A DNA stretch of 64,000 bases from Euwallacea fornicatus (taxonomy: Eukaryota; Arthropoda; Insecta; Coleoptera; Curculionidae). The DNA lies in NCBI RefSeq assembly GCF_040115645.1, contig NW_027096045.1:1-64000 (forward strand), written 5' to 3'. Shown piece after piece: positions 14,151 to 25,525 of the stretch (positions are counted from its first letter, which is position 1; each line of letters opens with the position of its first letter). The notes under the pieces were generated by a model. That model was not told the origin of the DNA, ran no database searches, and saw nothing but the letters and a program-made list of their open reading frames with translations. The translations under genes were made by a program, and so were the position numbers.

Positions 14151-15449
14151 ATGTCAAGTGTAGATCAGTTACTTAATCAGTTAGAAACCCTGACCATAGT
14201 AGAAACTTCAACTGACTCTAATCCCGACAATTCCAAAGTCTCACGTACCATAAAATCTAACACGAGTGTGCGTTCAGTCATGGCCGATTTCAAACCCGAA
14301 TACTTGAAGTGCATCCCTGAATTTGACGGTAACCCTAATGATTTAGGAAGATATCTATCGATATGTGATTCGGTCATTGACTCATTTTACTTGGCCCAGC
14401 AACCAAATCACTTTCAAAATGTGTATCTTTTAAATTGCATAATTGGTAAACTAACGGGTAATGCAAAATTAGTGTTGGGAACCCAGAAGGTATCGAACTG
14501 GGCAGAATTAAAAAATATTTTAAGCAGGCACTTTGCCGACCAGAGAGACGAGGCATGTTTAAACAGGGATTTGGTTATGCTCCGCCAACTTAATTCCGAA
14601 TCGCCGAGTCAATTTTATGACAGGATTTTGCATATTTTAAATCTACTTTGCTCTTACGTCAGTGCGCATGAATTAACTGAAGCTGGGAAAAATCTTAAAA
14701 GGGATCTATACAACGAATTAGCCTTGAAGACATTTCTTTCAGGACTTAAAGAACCCTTAGGCACCACAATTAGGTGTATGCGACCCCCAAATCTCCCTAC
14801 GGCTTTACAGTTCGTAATCGAAGAGGATAATATCCACTATTTTCAGACCCATACAAGACCCCAATATCCTAGAGGACAAAATAGCCAAACCTCTAGGAGA
14901 CCTCAAAATAATAATTTAAATTCCAATGCAAATAATTTTTCCAATTTCCAACAGCAAACTTTTTCTAGACCAAACAATTTTTCATTCCCGCAACAGTCAC
15001 CATTCAGGCCCACTAGCTTTCAAAGCCAACAATCACCCCCATCCAGAGCTAACAATTTCGCCAATGCTCAAAATTCTACGCAAAGACCATCCACAAACGT
15101 ATTTAGACCCAACCAAAATAGGCCATTACCAAAACCTACCCCTATGAGCGTGTCAACCCGTAATACATCTAAAAATTTTCGACCCCAATCAAATTTTCAA
15201 CAGAGGCCATTTAACTCGAATCGCAATCCAAACTTTGCGGTCGAAGAATTATATCACACAACGGAAGAATGTGAAAACGACACCGACATTAGAGCGACGA
15301 ACCGCACACGCCGTTGTAACATGACACTTCCGTGCGAATGTTCGCCGCATAGTTCTCGCAGCTTCGAGAATGCAGCGTCAGCACATTCTTGCACGGAGGA
15401 TGTGGACGGAAATTTTTATGCAACGAGCCTCGACGGCGACGGCAAATAA
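14151..15449 (+). CDS. gag: Gag polyprotein, element 1
   Basis: A 432-residue structural protein of the particle. The N-terminal two thirds is a capsid-like domain of the errantivirus Gag type. Recognisable pieces are FDGNPNDLGRYL, AQQPNHFQNVYLLNCIIGKL, HFADQRDEACLNRDLVMLRQ and LSGLKEPLGTTIRCMRP, and all of these recur in elements 2 and 3. From about residue 235 the chain is rich in Asn, Gln, Pro, Arg and Phe. There is no CCHC zinc knuckle, which is usual for errantiviruses, and the basic tail is the likely RNA-binding part. The C-terminal 60 residues contain several Cys and come from a more GC-rich stretch than the rest of the gene. The ATG at 14151 follows the leader splice donor. The gene overlaps the next frame by 97 nt, with a slippery heptamer 33 nt before the end of the stop. 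The frame is intact. Confidence 0.92.
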   Translation: MSSVDQLLNQLETLTIVETSTDSNPDNSKVSRTIKSNTSVRSVMADFKPEYLKCIPEFDGNPNDLGRYLSICDSVIDSFYLAQQPNHFQNVYLLNCIIGKLTGNAKLVLGTQKVSNWAELKNILSRHFADQRDEACLNRDLVMLRQLNSESPSQFYDRILHILNLLCSYVSAHELTEAGKNLKRDLYNELALKTFLSGLKEPLGTTIRCMRPPNLPTALQFVIEEDNIHYFQTHTRPQYPRGQNSQTSRRPQNNNLNSNANNFSNFQQQTFSRPNNFSFPQQSPFRPTSFQSQQSPPSRANNFANAQNSTQRPSTNVFRPNQNRPLPKPTPMSVSTRNTSKNFRPQSNFQQRPFNSNRNPNFAVEELYHTTEECENDTDIRATNRTRRCNMTLPCECSPHSSRSFENAASAHSCTEDVDGNFYATSLDGDGK

Positions 15450-18400
15450 TACCGGAAACTATTCAATTAAACAATATAGCATCTAGTGAATTATCTTATA
15501 TTATATTCCCGGAATATGATTTAAAATTTTTGATAGATAGTGGTTCAACTAGATCATTTATCAACCCAGAGTTGGCAAATAAATATTTTCAAAATTTCAT
15601 TAAACCAGAACCATTTATCGTATCGACAGTATTTCAGCAATCAGCCCATAAGTACAGTACCAATGTACCAGCATCAAAAATTTTCAATCTACCGGAAGAA
15701 TCATTTATGAAATTCTATCTCTTCAAGTTCCATCACATCTTTGATGGGCTGATCGGGATAGATAATTTGAAATTGTTACAGGCAAAATTGGATTACGATA
15801 CGGGATACTTAATTACCCCGTATGCACACATACCCTTAAAATATTATAAGGTAAAACCACAAACTAATTTTGTTACTGTAAGTCCGCGTTCGGAACAAGT
15901 TATAAAGATAAGAACAAATATCAAAAAGGGTGAAATAATGATCCCTTATACTAAGATAGGTAACTGCGAGATACCAAATTCGATATCCGTAGCTAGAAAT
16001 GGTGAAGCGATCACCACAATAAAAAATAATATGTGTGAACCGATTACTTTAGATATTTCCGAACCAATCGAGGTTGAAGAATTTAGTAATCTAACAAAAG
16101 GTAGTATTAATCATATGGAAAGTAATAACGAATTAACGGATTTGCCCGTTTCATCTCTAATCAGAATAGAACATAAGAACCAAGAAGAAAAAGGGAAAAT
16201 AATTGAATTATGCAACGAATTTTCTGAAATCGTTTATAAGAAAGGCAAACTAAATATGATCGCTGACGCTTTAAGTCCAATCGAGATACACGTGAAGGAA
16301 ACAGATGATATCAGCAACCTTGTACAGTACATGGAAGAATTCAACGAATCATTAAAAGCAAGAAAATTCGAAGAATCCACGAGTCGAACACAACCAGAGG
16401 AAATGGATATAGATCAGGTTTCAGTTATAGCTCAACCAGACACGGAACGTGACAATAACGAAATACCAGAGATGATGAACGCCGGAAATGCTGACGATGG
16501 AAATACCGTGCATTCCAACAACGAACAACATCCCGTCGTGGGAATACCAATGCAAGAGACAGCTGTAAATTACGGCGCCCATGAAGTTATAATATCACGT
16601 GTTTATCACTCGCCACCTAAAACAAAACAAATAACATTATTTGGAAAAAAGAAAAGGTTTTTGTTACAGTTATCCGAAAACAATTTGGAGTACGATGTAA
16701 TGAAATTTATTAAAGAATATGTGGACCCACAAAAATTATACTCTCTGTACTTTGAAGATTCAAATCTATACCCCGAGTTCAGTAAGATAATAACGAAAAA
16801 TTTCAAACACCCCTCACTGAAATTTAAACGCTGCAAGATCAAATTAACCGATGTAATAGACGAAACAGAAGCGCAAGAAACAATCGAAACGAAAGAATTT
16901 ACGGACAACCCTGGTTTAATCCCGATAAGGATAGGGAAAGCTTCAGTTATTCATCACGTACATACCTTGATTCACTACTACGACATGCAATCAATATTGA
17001 TCCAGGTAAAACGACTTCACTTACAGACCACTCATCTCCTAACTTACACTAACGTATCGGAACCCTTTGAAAAGTATACCATTAAAATCCGAAACTCTCT
17101 TGAAATGCTGAAATTCCTAAAGGAAAAAGTTGAGAGACGATTAAACGAAATTATTCCACCCCAAAACTTTAGACAAAAACGAGGATTAGTAAATCTGTTA
17201 GGAACAGCATTTAAACTAATCTCGGGAAATTTAGATTCAGCCGACGGAGATCGATACAACAACCTAATAAAAAACTTAGAGACCAACCAACAAATACTCC
17301 AGACAAAAGTAATGAATCAAGGGACACTATCGAAATCAGTTATTGAGCGATTTAATCAAACTCTACAGCAACTCTATAAAAATGACAAAATGATCGAGGA
17401 AAAAATTAATCAAATACGTCCTTATTTGAACGAGATAAATTCAGGGAGGAACTTTATGTTATTTGTGGAACTTAATAATGATTTTATTAACATGTACGAA
17501 GTAGTTGATTCGATTTTGCAAGACATCGAAAATTCAATGGTATTTTCTCAATTGGGAGTCCTACATCCAACCATTATTACGAATCAAGAACTTTATACCG
17601 AATTACAATTGTTACGAAACCAGTTGGATGAAGGTCAATTACCTCTACAGGCCATACAAAGTAACATACCAATAATAGCCAAAACCATTAAACCAGAAAG
17701 TTTCATATCGCAACTACGAATCATTCATATATTACATGTTCCCATCGCACATAACCGATCCTTTGACCTTTTCCATCTATATGCAGTCCCAATCCAACAT
17801 CAAGGTCAGTTTAAGTTTATAATGTCTCGAAATAAGTATCTGATCACGGACAGATTGTACTACATGTACACCAGGGAAAACTGTCAAAAACTAATGCCAG
17901 AAAGATACCTTTGTCCAAATTCTCGATTAGAAGAAATAGGAAGCAACTCGCCTTGCGAGGTCCAGATACTTCAGAGAGATGGAGAGACTTCAAATTGCCA
18001 CCAAATAGAGGCCAAAGTCACTGAACCAATCCTCAATCGGCTAGACGAGACACATAAGTGGGTAATGGTATTGCCAAAAAGGGAAACCGTTCAAATGTTT
18101 TGCCCCAATTCGCTAAACGAAAAGCGCAACTTAATGGGTACTTTCATCTGCCGAATCCCTCCAGGATGCCGGATCACAGTGAAAAAAGTTATTGCCGAAA
18201 ATATCGAAAAGGTTATGAAAATCACCCCCGAGCCAATACTATTTCCGGACTTAGCCGAAAAGGAGCAACAACTGCCATACCTAAACTTAAGCCTGCATCT
18301 GCCTGACTTGAAGTTAGACGACCTCCACGAATTAGAAGAAAAGATCGCCATGGACAGCCCGCTTTCACCAATCACCTACACGGAACTTGTCACCTACCCC

Positions 18401-18538
18401 AGCATGTGGACCATCTTACTATACGCCCTTGCAGCCCTCTGTTGCCTATCAACCCTTTGGAAATGGAGACAGAGCAGAATAAAGAGAAACCAAGATCCAT
18501 CCACCAAAACCACAGGGGAGGACGTGCAACTTCCATGA
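15353..18538 (+). CDS. In-frame protease-linker-Env fusion, element 1 (RT, RNase H and integrase deleted)
   Basis: An open frame of 1061 codons entered by -1 frameshift from gag (TAG upstream at 15350-15352). Its order is: a retropepsin-like protease with the active-site triplet in FLIDSGS and a flap/C-terminal part FDGLIG; then, right after CNEFSEI, a jump to YKKGKLN, which in element 2 lies after RNase H; then the acidic linker up to KFKRC; then a second jump to the env ectodomain (NPGLIPIRIGKA). The env part has an RQKR basic cleavage site (about 17171-17182), the GNLDSADGD motif, and a C-terminal membrane segment after SMWTILLY with a short basic tail. No stop or frameshift interrupts it. 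The YLDD, RNase H and DDE residues are absent, so it cannot replicate alone. The gene was annotated as found. Whether the fusion protein is made or processed is unknown. Confidence 0.85.
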   Translation, partial: FSQLRECSVSTFLHGGCGRKFLCNEPRRRRQIIPETIQLNNIASSELSYIIFPEYDLKFLIDSGSTRSFINPELANKYFQNFIKPEPFIVSTVFQQSAHKYSTNVPASKIFNLPEESFMKFYLFKFHHIFDGLIGIDNLKLLQAKLDYDTGYLITPYAHIPLKYYKVKPQTNFVTVSPRSEQVIKIRTNIKKGEIMIPYTKIGNCEIPNSISVARNGEAITTIKNNMCEPITLDISEPIEVEEFSNLTKGSINHMESNNELTDLPVSSLIRIEHKNQEEKGKIIELCNEFSEIVYKKGKLNMIADALSPIEIHVKETDDISNLVQYMEEFNESLKARKFEESTSRTQPEEMDIDQVSVIAQPDTERDNNEIPEMMNAGNADDGNTVHSNNEQHPVVGIPMQETAVNYGAHEVIISRVYHSPPKTKQITLFGKKKRFLLQLSENNLEYDVMKFIKEYVDPQKLYSLYFEDSNLYPEFSKIITKNFKHPSLKFKRCKIKLTDVIDETEAQETIETKEFTDNPGLIPIRIGKASVIHHVHTLIHYYDMQSILIQVKRLHLQTTHLLTYTNVSEPFEKYTIKIRNSLEMLKFLKEKVERRLNEIIPPQNFRQKRGLVNLLGTAFKLISGNLDSADGDRYNNLIKNLETNQQILQTKVMNQGTLSKSVIERFNQTLQQLYKNDKMIEEKINQIRPYLNEINSGRNFMLFVELNNDFINMYEVVDSILQDIENSMVFSQLGVLHPTIITNQELYTELQLLRNQLDEGQLPLQAIQSNIPIIAKTIKPESFISQLRIIHILHVPIAHNRSFDLFHLYAVPIQHQGQFKFIMSRNKYLITDRLYYMYTRENCQKLMPERYLCPNSRLEEIGSNSPCEVQILQRDGETSNCHQIEAKVTEPILNRLDETHKWVMVLPKRETVQMFCPNSLNEKRNLMGTFICRIPPGCRITVKKVIAENIEKVMKITPEPILFPDLAEKEQQLPYLNLSLHLPDLKLDDLHELEEKIAMDSPLSPITYTELVTYPSMWTILLYALAALCCLSTLWKWRQSRIKRNQDPSTKTTGEDVQLP
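15410..15416 (+). promoter_or_regulatory. -1 frameshift slippery site, element 1
   Basis: A AAT TTT in the gag frame is a canonical X XXY YYZ heptamer. It lies inside the gag/pol overlap (15353-15449), and the gag stop ends 33 nt downstream. The equivalent position in elements 2 and 3 is G AAT TTT, also 33 nt from the end of the stop. Any downstream stem-loop was not evaluated. Confidence 0.65.
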
Positions 18539-18558
18539 TGCCATTGAAGTTCACTCTT

Positions 18559-18568
18559 AGGGGGGAGG
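18559..18568 (+). other. Polypurine tract of element 1
   Basis: AGGGGGGAGG directly abuts the 3' LTR and follows the env stop by about 20 bp. It is the expected primer for plus-strand DNA synthesis. Confidence 0.85.
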
Positions 18569-18818
18569 AATTACCACACGCGGATTCCACGAACCACCGC
18601 GGGAAGCGCACGGCCAGGATGCAATAGTGCTGACTATGAACTTTATTTTATATAAAAGGAGTAGATTTAAGTTAATTAGCATTCTTTGTGTAATTGTCGT
18701 GATTGAAGCTCGTAACTGATAGTGTAACGTAATTTTTGCCTTTATTTGAACTTGTAATAATTTTAAAATAAATAAATCATTTTTTTTTATTGCTCCCAAC
18801 GAGTAAAGAAATATAAGT
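18569..18818 (+). repeat. Element 1 3' LTR
   Basis: 250 bp, the same as the 5' LTR base for base as far as I can read. It is followed by the target duplication gact (18819-18822) and the resumed satellite. Confidence 0.95.
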
Positions 18819-21800
18819 GACTCTAATAGAAGCGGCACTTTTTGGCCAAATCTTATGATTTGGCGTTATCTCGCCAACGCTACAGCCAATTTTGTTCAAA
18901 TCGTCTCCTTTTGGCAAAATAAGCATAATAAGGCCTTAAACGGCAAATCGTCAATTTGGCTCTAATAGAAGCGGCACTTTTTGGCCAAATCTTATGATTT
19001 GGCGTTATCTCGCCAACGCTACAGCCAATTTTGTTCAAATCGGCTCCTTTTGGCAAAATAAGCATAATAAGGCCTTAAACGGCAAATCGTCAATTTGGCT
19101 CTAATAGAAGCGGCACTTTTTGGCCAAATCTTATGATTTGGCGTTATCTCGCCAACGCTACAGCCAATTTTGTTCAAATCGTCTCCTTTTGGCAAAATAA
19201 GCATAATAAGGCCTTAAACGGCAAATCGTCAATTTGGCTCTAATAGAAGCGGCACTTTTTGGCCAAATCTTATGATTTGGCGTTATCTCGCCAACGCTAC
19301 AGCCAATTTTGTTCAAATCGTCTCCTTTTGGCAAAATAAGCATAATAAGGCCTTAAACGGCAAATCGTCAATTTGGCTCTAATAGAAGCGGCACTTTTTG
19401 GCCAAATCGTACAATTTGGCGATATCTCGCAAACGGTACAGCCAATTTTGTTCAAATCGTCTCCTTTTGGCAAAAAAAGCAGAATAAAGCCTTAAACGGC
19501 AAATCGTCAATTTGGCTCTAATAGAAGCGGCACTTTTTGGCCAAATCGTACAATTTGGCGATATCTCGCAAACGGTACAGCCAATTTTGTTCAAATCGTC
19601 TCCTTTTGGTAAAATAAGCATAATAAGGCCTTAAACGGCAAATCGTCAATTTGGCTCTAATAGAAGCGGCACTTTTTGGCCAAATCGTACAATTTGGCGA
19701 TATCTCGCAAACGGTACAACCAATTTTGTTCAAATCGTCTCCTTTTGGCAAAATAAGCATAATAAGGCCTTAAACGGCAAATCGTCAATTTGGCTCTAAT
19801 AGAAGCGGCACTTTTTGGCCAAATCGTACAATTTGGCGATTTCTCGCAAACGCTACAACCAATTTTGTTCAAATCGTCTCCTTTTGGCAAAATAAGCATA
19901 ATAAGGCCTTAAACGGCAAATCGTCAATTTGGCTCTAATAGAAGCGGCACTTTTTGGCCAAATCTTATGATTTGGCGTTATCTCGCCAACGCTACAGCCA
20001 ATTTTGTTCAAATCGTCTCCTTTTGGCAAAATAAGCATAATAAGGCCTTAAACGGCAAATCGTCAATTTGGCTCTAATAGAAGCGGCACTTTTTGGCCAA
20101 ATCGTACAATTTGGCGATATCTCGCAAACGCTACAGCCAATTTTGTTCAAATCGTCTCCTTTTGGCAAAAAAAGCATAATAAGGCCTTAAACGGCAAATC
20201 GTCAATTTGGCTCTAATAGAAGCGGCACTTTTTGGCCAAATCTTATGATTTGGCGTTATCTCGCCAACGCTACAGCCAATTTTGTTCAAATCGTCTCCTT
20301 TTGGCAAAATAAGCATAATAAGGCCTTAAACGGCAAATCGTCAATTTGGCTCTAATAGAAGCGGCACTTTTTGGCCAAATCTTATGATTTGGCGTTATCT
20401 CGCCAACGCTACAGCCAATTTTGTTCAAATCGGCTCCTTTTGGCAAAATAAGCATAATAAGGCCTTAAACGGCAAATCGTCAATTTGGCTCTAATAGAAG
20501 CGGCACTTTTTGGCCAAATCTTATGATTTGGCGTTATCTCGCCAACGCTACAGCCAATTTTGTTCAAATCGTCTCCTTTTGGCAAAATAAGCATAATAAG
20601 GCCTTAAACGGCAAATCGTCAATTTGGCTCTAATAGAAGCGGCACTTTTTGGCCAAATCTTATGATTTGGCGTTATCTCGCCAACGCTACAGCCAATTTT
20701 GTTCAAATCGTCTCCGTTTGGCAAAATAAGCATAATAAGGCCTTAAACGGCAAATCGTCAATTTGGCTCTAATAGAAGCGGCACTTTTTGGCCAAATCTT
20801 ATGATTTGGCGTTATCTCGCCAACGCTACAGCCAATTTTGTTCAAATCGTCTCCTTTTGGCAAAATAAGCATAATAAGGCCTTAAACGGCAAATCGTCAA
20901 TTTGGCTCTAATAGAAGCGGCACTTTTTGGCCAAATCGTACAATTTGGCGATATCTCGCAAACGGTACAGCCAATTTTGTTCAAATCGTCTCCTTTTGGC
21001 AAAATAAGCATAATAAGGCCTTAAACGGCAAATCGTCAATTTGGCTCTAATAGAAGCGGCACTTTTTGGCCAAATCGTACAATTTGGCGATATCTCGCAA
21101 ACGGTACAACCAATTTTGTTCAAATCGTCTCCTTTTGGCAAAATAAGCATAATAAGGCCTTAAACGGCAAATCGTCAATTTGGCTCTAATAGAAGCGGCA
21201 CTTTTTGGCCAAATCGTACAATTTGGCGATTTCTCGCAAACGCTACAACCAATTTTGTTCAAATCGTCTCCTTTTGGCAAAATAAGCATAATAAGGCCTT
21301 AAACGGCAAATCGTCAATTTGACTCTAATAGAAGCGGCACTTTTTGGCCAAATCTTATGATTTGGCGTTATCTCGCCAACGCTACAGCCAATTTTGTTCA
21401 AATCGTCTCCTTTTGGCAAAATAAGCATAATAAGGCCTTAAACGGCAAATCGTCAATTTGGCTCTAATAGAAGCGGCACTTTTTGGCCAAATCGTACAAT
21501 TTGGCGATATCTCGCAAACGGTACAACCAATTTTGTTCAAATCGTCTCCTTTTGGCAAAATAAGCATAATAAGGCCTTAAACGGCAAATCGTCAATTTGG
21601 CTCTAATAGAAGCGGCACTTTTTGGCCAAATCGTACAATTTGGCGATTTCTCGCAAACGCTACAACCAATTTTGTTCAAATCGTCTCCTTTTGGCAAAAT
21701 AAGCATAATAAGGCCTTAAACGGCAAATCGTCAATTTGACTCTAATAGAAGCGGCACTTTTTGGCCAAATCTTATGATTTGGCGTTATCTCGCCAACGCT

Positions 21801-24800
21801 ACAGCCAATTTTGTTCAAATCGTCTCCTTTTGGCAAAATAAGCATAATAAGGCCTTAAACGGCAAATCGTCAATTTGGCTCTAATAGAAGCGGCACTTTT
21901 TGGCCAAATCGTACCATTTGGCGATATCTCGCAAACGCTACAGCCAATTTTGTTCAAATCGTCTCCTTTTGGCAAAATAAGCATAATAAGGCCTTAAACG
22001 GCAAATCGTCAATTTGGCTCTAATAGAAGCGGCACTTTTTGGCCAAATCGTACAATTTGGCGATATCTCGCAAACGGTACAACCAATTTTGTTCAAATCG
22101 TCTCCTTTTGGCAAAATAAGCATAATAAGGCCTTAAACGGCAAATCGTCAATTAGGCTCTAATAGAAGCGGCACTTTTTGGCCAAATCTTATGATTTGGC
22201 GTTATCTCGCCAACGCTACAGCCAATTTTGTTCAAATCGTCTCCTTTTGGCAAAATAAGCATAATAAGGCCTTAAACGGCAAATCGTCAATTTGGCTCTA
22301 ATAGAAGCGGCACTTTTTGGCCAAATCTTATGATTTGGCGTTATCTCGCCAACGCTACAGCCAATTTTGTTCAAATCGTCTCCTTTTGGCAAAATAAGCA
22401 TAATAAGGCCTTAAACGGCAAATCGTCAATTTGGCTCTAATAGAAGCGGCACTTTTTGGCTAAATCGTACAATTTGGCGATATCTCGCAAACGGTACAAC
22501 CAATTTTGTTCAAATCGTCTCCTTTTGGCAAAATAAGCATAATAAGGCCTTAAACGGCAAATCGTCAATTTGGCTCTAATAGAAGCGGCACTTTTTGGCC
22601 AAATCGTACAATTTGGCGATTTCTCGCAAACGCTACAACCAATTTTGTTCAAATCGTCTCCTTTTGGCAAAATAAGCATAATAAGGCCTTAAACGGCAAA
22701 TCGTCAATTTGGCTCTAATAGAAGCGGCACTTTTTGGCCAAATCTTATGATTTGGCGTTATCTCGCCAACGCTACAGCCAATTTTGTTCAAATCGTCTCC
22801 TTTTGGCAAAATAAGCATAATAAGGCCTTAAACGGCAAATCGTCAATTTGGCTCTAATAGAAGCGGCACTTTTTGGCCAAATCGTACAATTTGGCGATTT
22901 CTCGCAAACGCTACAACCAATTTTGTTCAAATCGTCTCCTTTTGGCAAAATAAGCATAATAAGGCCTTAAACGGCAAATCGTCAATTTGACTCTAATAGA
23001 AGCGGCACTTTTTGGCCAAATCTTATGATTTGGCGTTATCTCGCCAACGCTACAGCCAATTTTGTTCAAATCGTCTCCTTTTGGCAAAATAAGCATAATA
23101 AGGCCTTAAACGGCAAATCGTCAATTTGACTCTAATAGAAGCGGCACTTTTTGGCCAAATCTTATGATTTGGCGTTATCTCGCCAACGCTACAGCCAATT
23201 TTGTTCAAATCGTCTCCTTTTGGCAAAATAAGCATAATAAGGCCTTAAACGGCAAATCGTCAATTTGGCTCTAATAGAAGCGGCACTTTTTGGCCAAATC
23301 TTATGATTTGGCGTTATCTCGCCAACGCTACAGCCAATTTTGTTCAAATCGGCTCCTTTTGGCAAAATAAGCATAATAAGGCCTTAAACGGCAAATCGTC
23401 AATTTGGCTCTAATAGAAGCGGCACTTTTTGGCCAAATCTTATGATTTGGCGTTATCTCGCCAACGCTACAGCCAATTTTGTTCAAATCGTCTCCTTTTG
23501 GCAAAATAAGCATAATAAGGCCTTAAACGGCAAATCGTCAATTTGGCTCTAATAGAAGCGGCACTTTTTGGCCAAATCGTACAATTTGGCGTTATCTCGC
23601 CAACGCTACAGCCAATTTTGTTCAAATCGTCTCCTTTTGGCAAAAAAAGCATAATAAGGCCTTAAACGGCAAATCGTCAATTTGGCTCTAATAGAAGCGG
23701 CACTTTTTGGCCAAATCTTATGATTTGGCGTTATCTCGCCAACGCTACAGCCAATTTTGTTCAAATCGTCTCCTTTTGGCAAAATAAGCATAATAAGGCC
23801 TTAAACGGCAAATCGTCAATTTGGCTCTAATAGAAGCGGCACTTTTTGGCCAAATCTTATGATTTGGCGTTATCTCGCCAACGCTACAGCCAATTTTGTT
23901 CAAATCGTCTCCTTTTGGCAAAATAAGCATAATAAGGCCTTAAACGGCAAATCGTCAATTTGACTCTAATAGAAGCGGCACTTTTTGGCCAAATCTTATG
24001 ATTTGGCGTTATCTCGCCAACGCTACAGCCAATTTTGTTCAAATCGTCTCCTTTTGGCAAAATAAGCATAATAAGGCCTTAAACGGCAAATCGTCAATTT
24101 GGCTCTAATAGAAGCGGCACTTTTTGGCCAAATCTTATGATTTGGCGTTATCTCGCCAACGCTACAGCCAATTTTGTTCAAATCGGCTCCTTTTGGCAAA
24201 ATAAGCATAATAAGGCCTTAAACGGCAAATCGTCAATTTGGCTCTAATAGAAGCGGCACTTTTTGGCCAAATCTTATGATTTGGCGTTATCTCGCCAACG
24301 CTACAGCCAATTTTGTTCAAATCGTCTCCTTTTGGCAAAATAAGCATAATAAGGCCTTAAACGGCAAATCGTCAATTTGGCTCTAATAGAAGCGGCACTT
24401 TTTGGCCAAATCTTATGATTTGGCGTTATCTCGCCAACGCTACAGCCAATTTTGTTCAAATCGTCTCCTTTTGGCAAAATAAGCATAATAAGGCCTTAAA
24501 CGGCAAATCGTCAATTTGGCTCTAATAGAAGCGGCACTTTTTGGCCAAATCTTATGATTTGGCGTTATCTCGCCAACGCTACAGCCAATTTTGTTCAAAT
24601 CGTCTCCTTTTGGCAAAATAAGCATAATAGGCCTTAAACGGCAAATCGTCAATTTGGCTCTAATAGAAGCGGCACTTTTTGGCCAAATCTTATGATTTGG
24701 CGTTATCTCGCCAACGCTACAGCCAATTTTGTTCAAATCGTCTCCGTTTGGCAAAATAAGCATAATAAGGCCTTAAACGGCAAATCGTCAATTTGGCTCT

Positions 24801-25191
24801 AATAGAAGCGGCACTTTTTGGCCAAATCTTATGATTTGGCGTTATCTCGCCAACGCTACAGCCAATTTTGTTCAAATCGTCTCCTTTTGGCAAAATAAGC
24901 ATAATAAGGCCTTAAACGGCAAATCGTCAATTTGGCTCTAATAGAAGCGGCACTTTTTGGCCAAATCTTATGATTTGGCGTTATCTCGCCAACGCTACAG
25001 CCAATTTTGTTCAAATCGTCTCCTTTTGGCAAAATAAGCATAATAAGGCCTTAAACGGCAAATCGTCAATTTGGCTCTAATAGAAGCGGCACTTTTTGGC
25101 CAAATCTTATGATTTGGCGTTATCTCGCCAACGCTACAGCCAATTTTGTTCAAATCGTCTCCTTTTGGCAAAATAAGCATAATAAGGCCTT
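18819..25191. repeat. 139-bp satellite array A2 (about 46 monomers)
   Basis: It continues the monomer exactly where element 1 interrupted it (gactctaatag). The first 1.7 kb is the second copy of the 15-monomer block. Around 22911-23791 it carries the same monomer series (two TTGACTC monomers, a CGGCTCC monomer, then an AAAAAAGC monomer) as A1 near 5005-5600 and 7645-8660 and A3 near 33863-34740. It ends with cctt, the target duplication of element 2. I see no gene in it. Confidence 0.98.
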
Positions 25192-25503
25192 ACTTATCTT
25201 TCCGTATTCCTCGGAAGACTTTTTAAAAAAATTAAACAATTACTATATTTTATGATTTAATATAAACTTGTAGTTAACACAACACTAACAAGAATTATTA
25301 AGTATAACGGTAACAATACAGTAGAACGAGCTTTGGTAAGTTACAATGAAATCAACGTGAGTTGAATATTACTGTCGATCGATTGTCAGAGTGAGTCCCG
25401 AAGGTCCAGCGCAATGTGGTTTTATTGTTTGATTCTGCAAGCTCAGCAAGTCTGGGCCGCGTCTCTTTAGTATGGTGGCTTATGGTAGCATCCCCATATA
25501 ACT
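25192..25503 (-). repeat. Element 2 3' LTR
   Basis: 312 bp. In element orientation it begins AGTTATATGGGG and ends GGAAAGATAAGT. The AGT start and the 4-bp duplication are usual for errantiviruses. The core promoter and poly(A) site inside this LTR were not resolved. Confidence 0.95.
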
Positions 25504-25515
25504 CCTCCCCTCTGA
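25504..25515 (-). other. Polypurine tract of element 2
   Basis: On the minus strand TCAGAGGGGAGG directly abuts the 3' LTR, about ten bases after the env stop codon. Confidence 0.85.
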
Positions 25516-25525
25516 GATGGAACTC

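Larger units (their letters stand above)
13701..18818 (+). mobile_element. Element 1: non-autonomous errantivirus-like LTR retrotransposon with gag and a protease-env fusion
   Basis: It is bounded by two 250-bp LTRs that look identical by eye and by the 4-bp target duplication gact (13697-13700 and 18819-18822). Inside, in order, are a tRNA-Ser-type primer binding site, a leader with a micro-ORF and splice donor, gag, a -1-frame open frame that joins protease, linker and env, and a polypurine tract. Compared with elements 2 and 3 it lacks reverse transcriptase/RNase H (about 1.28 kb) and integrase plus the start of env (about 1.1-1.2 kb). Without its own RT and integrase it must have been mobilised in trans. 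Its LTR differs from that of elements 2-4, so its helper is probably another family not seen here. Confidence 0.93.
13336..20542. repeat. 15-monomer higher-order repeat, copy 2 (split by element 1)
   Basis: Second copy of the 2085-bp block, with element 1 inserted after 13700. Its first bases (AAACGGTACAGCC) follow a type-A left half, which makes a chimeric monomer at the junction. Its right end runs into an ordinary type-A monomer at 20543. The layout is that expected from one unequal exchange between monomers 15 units apart. Confidence 0.82.
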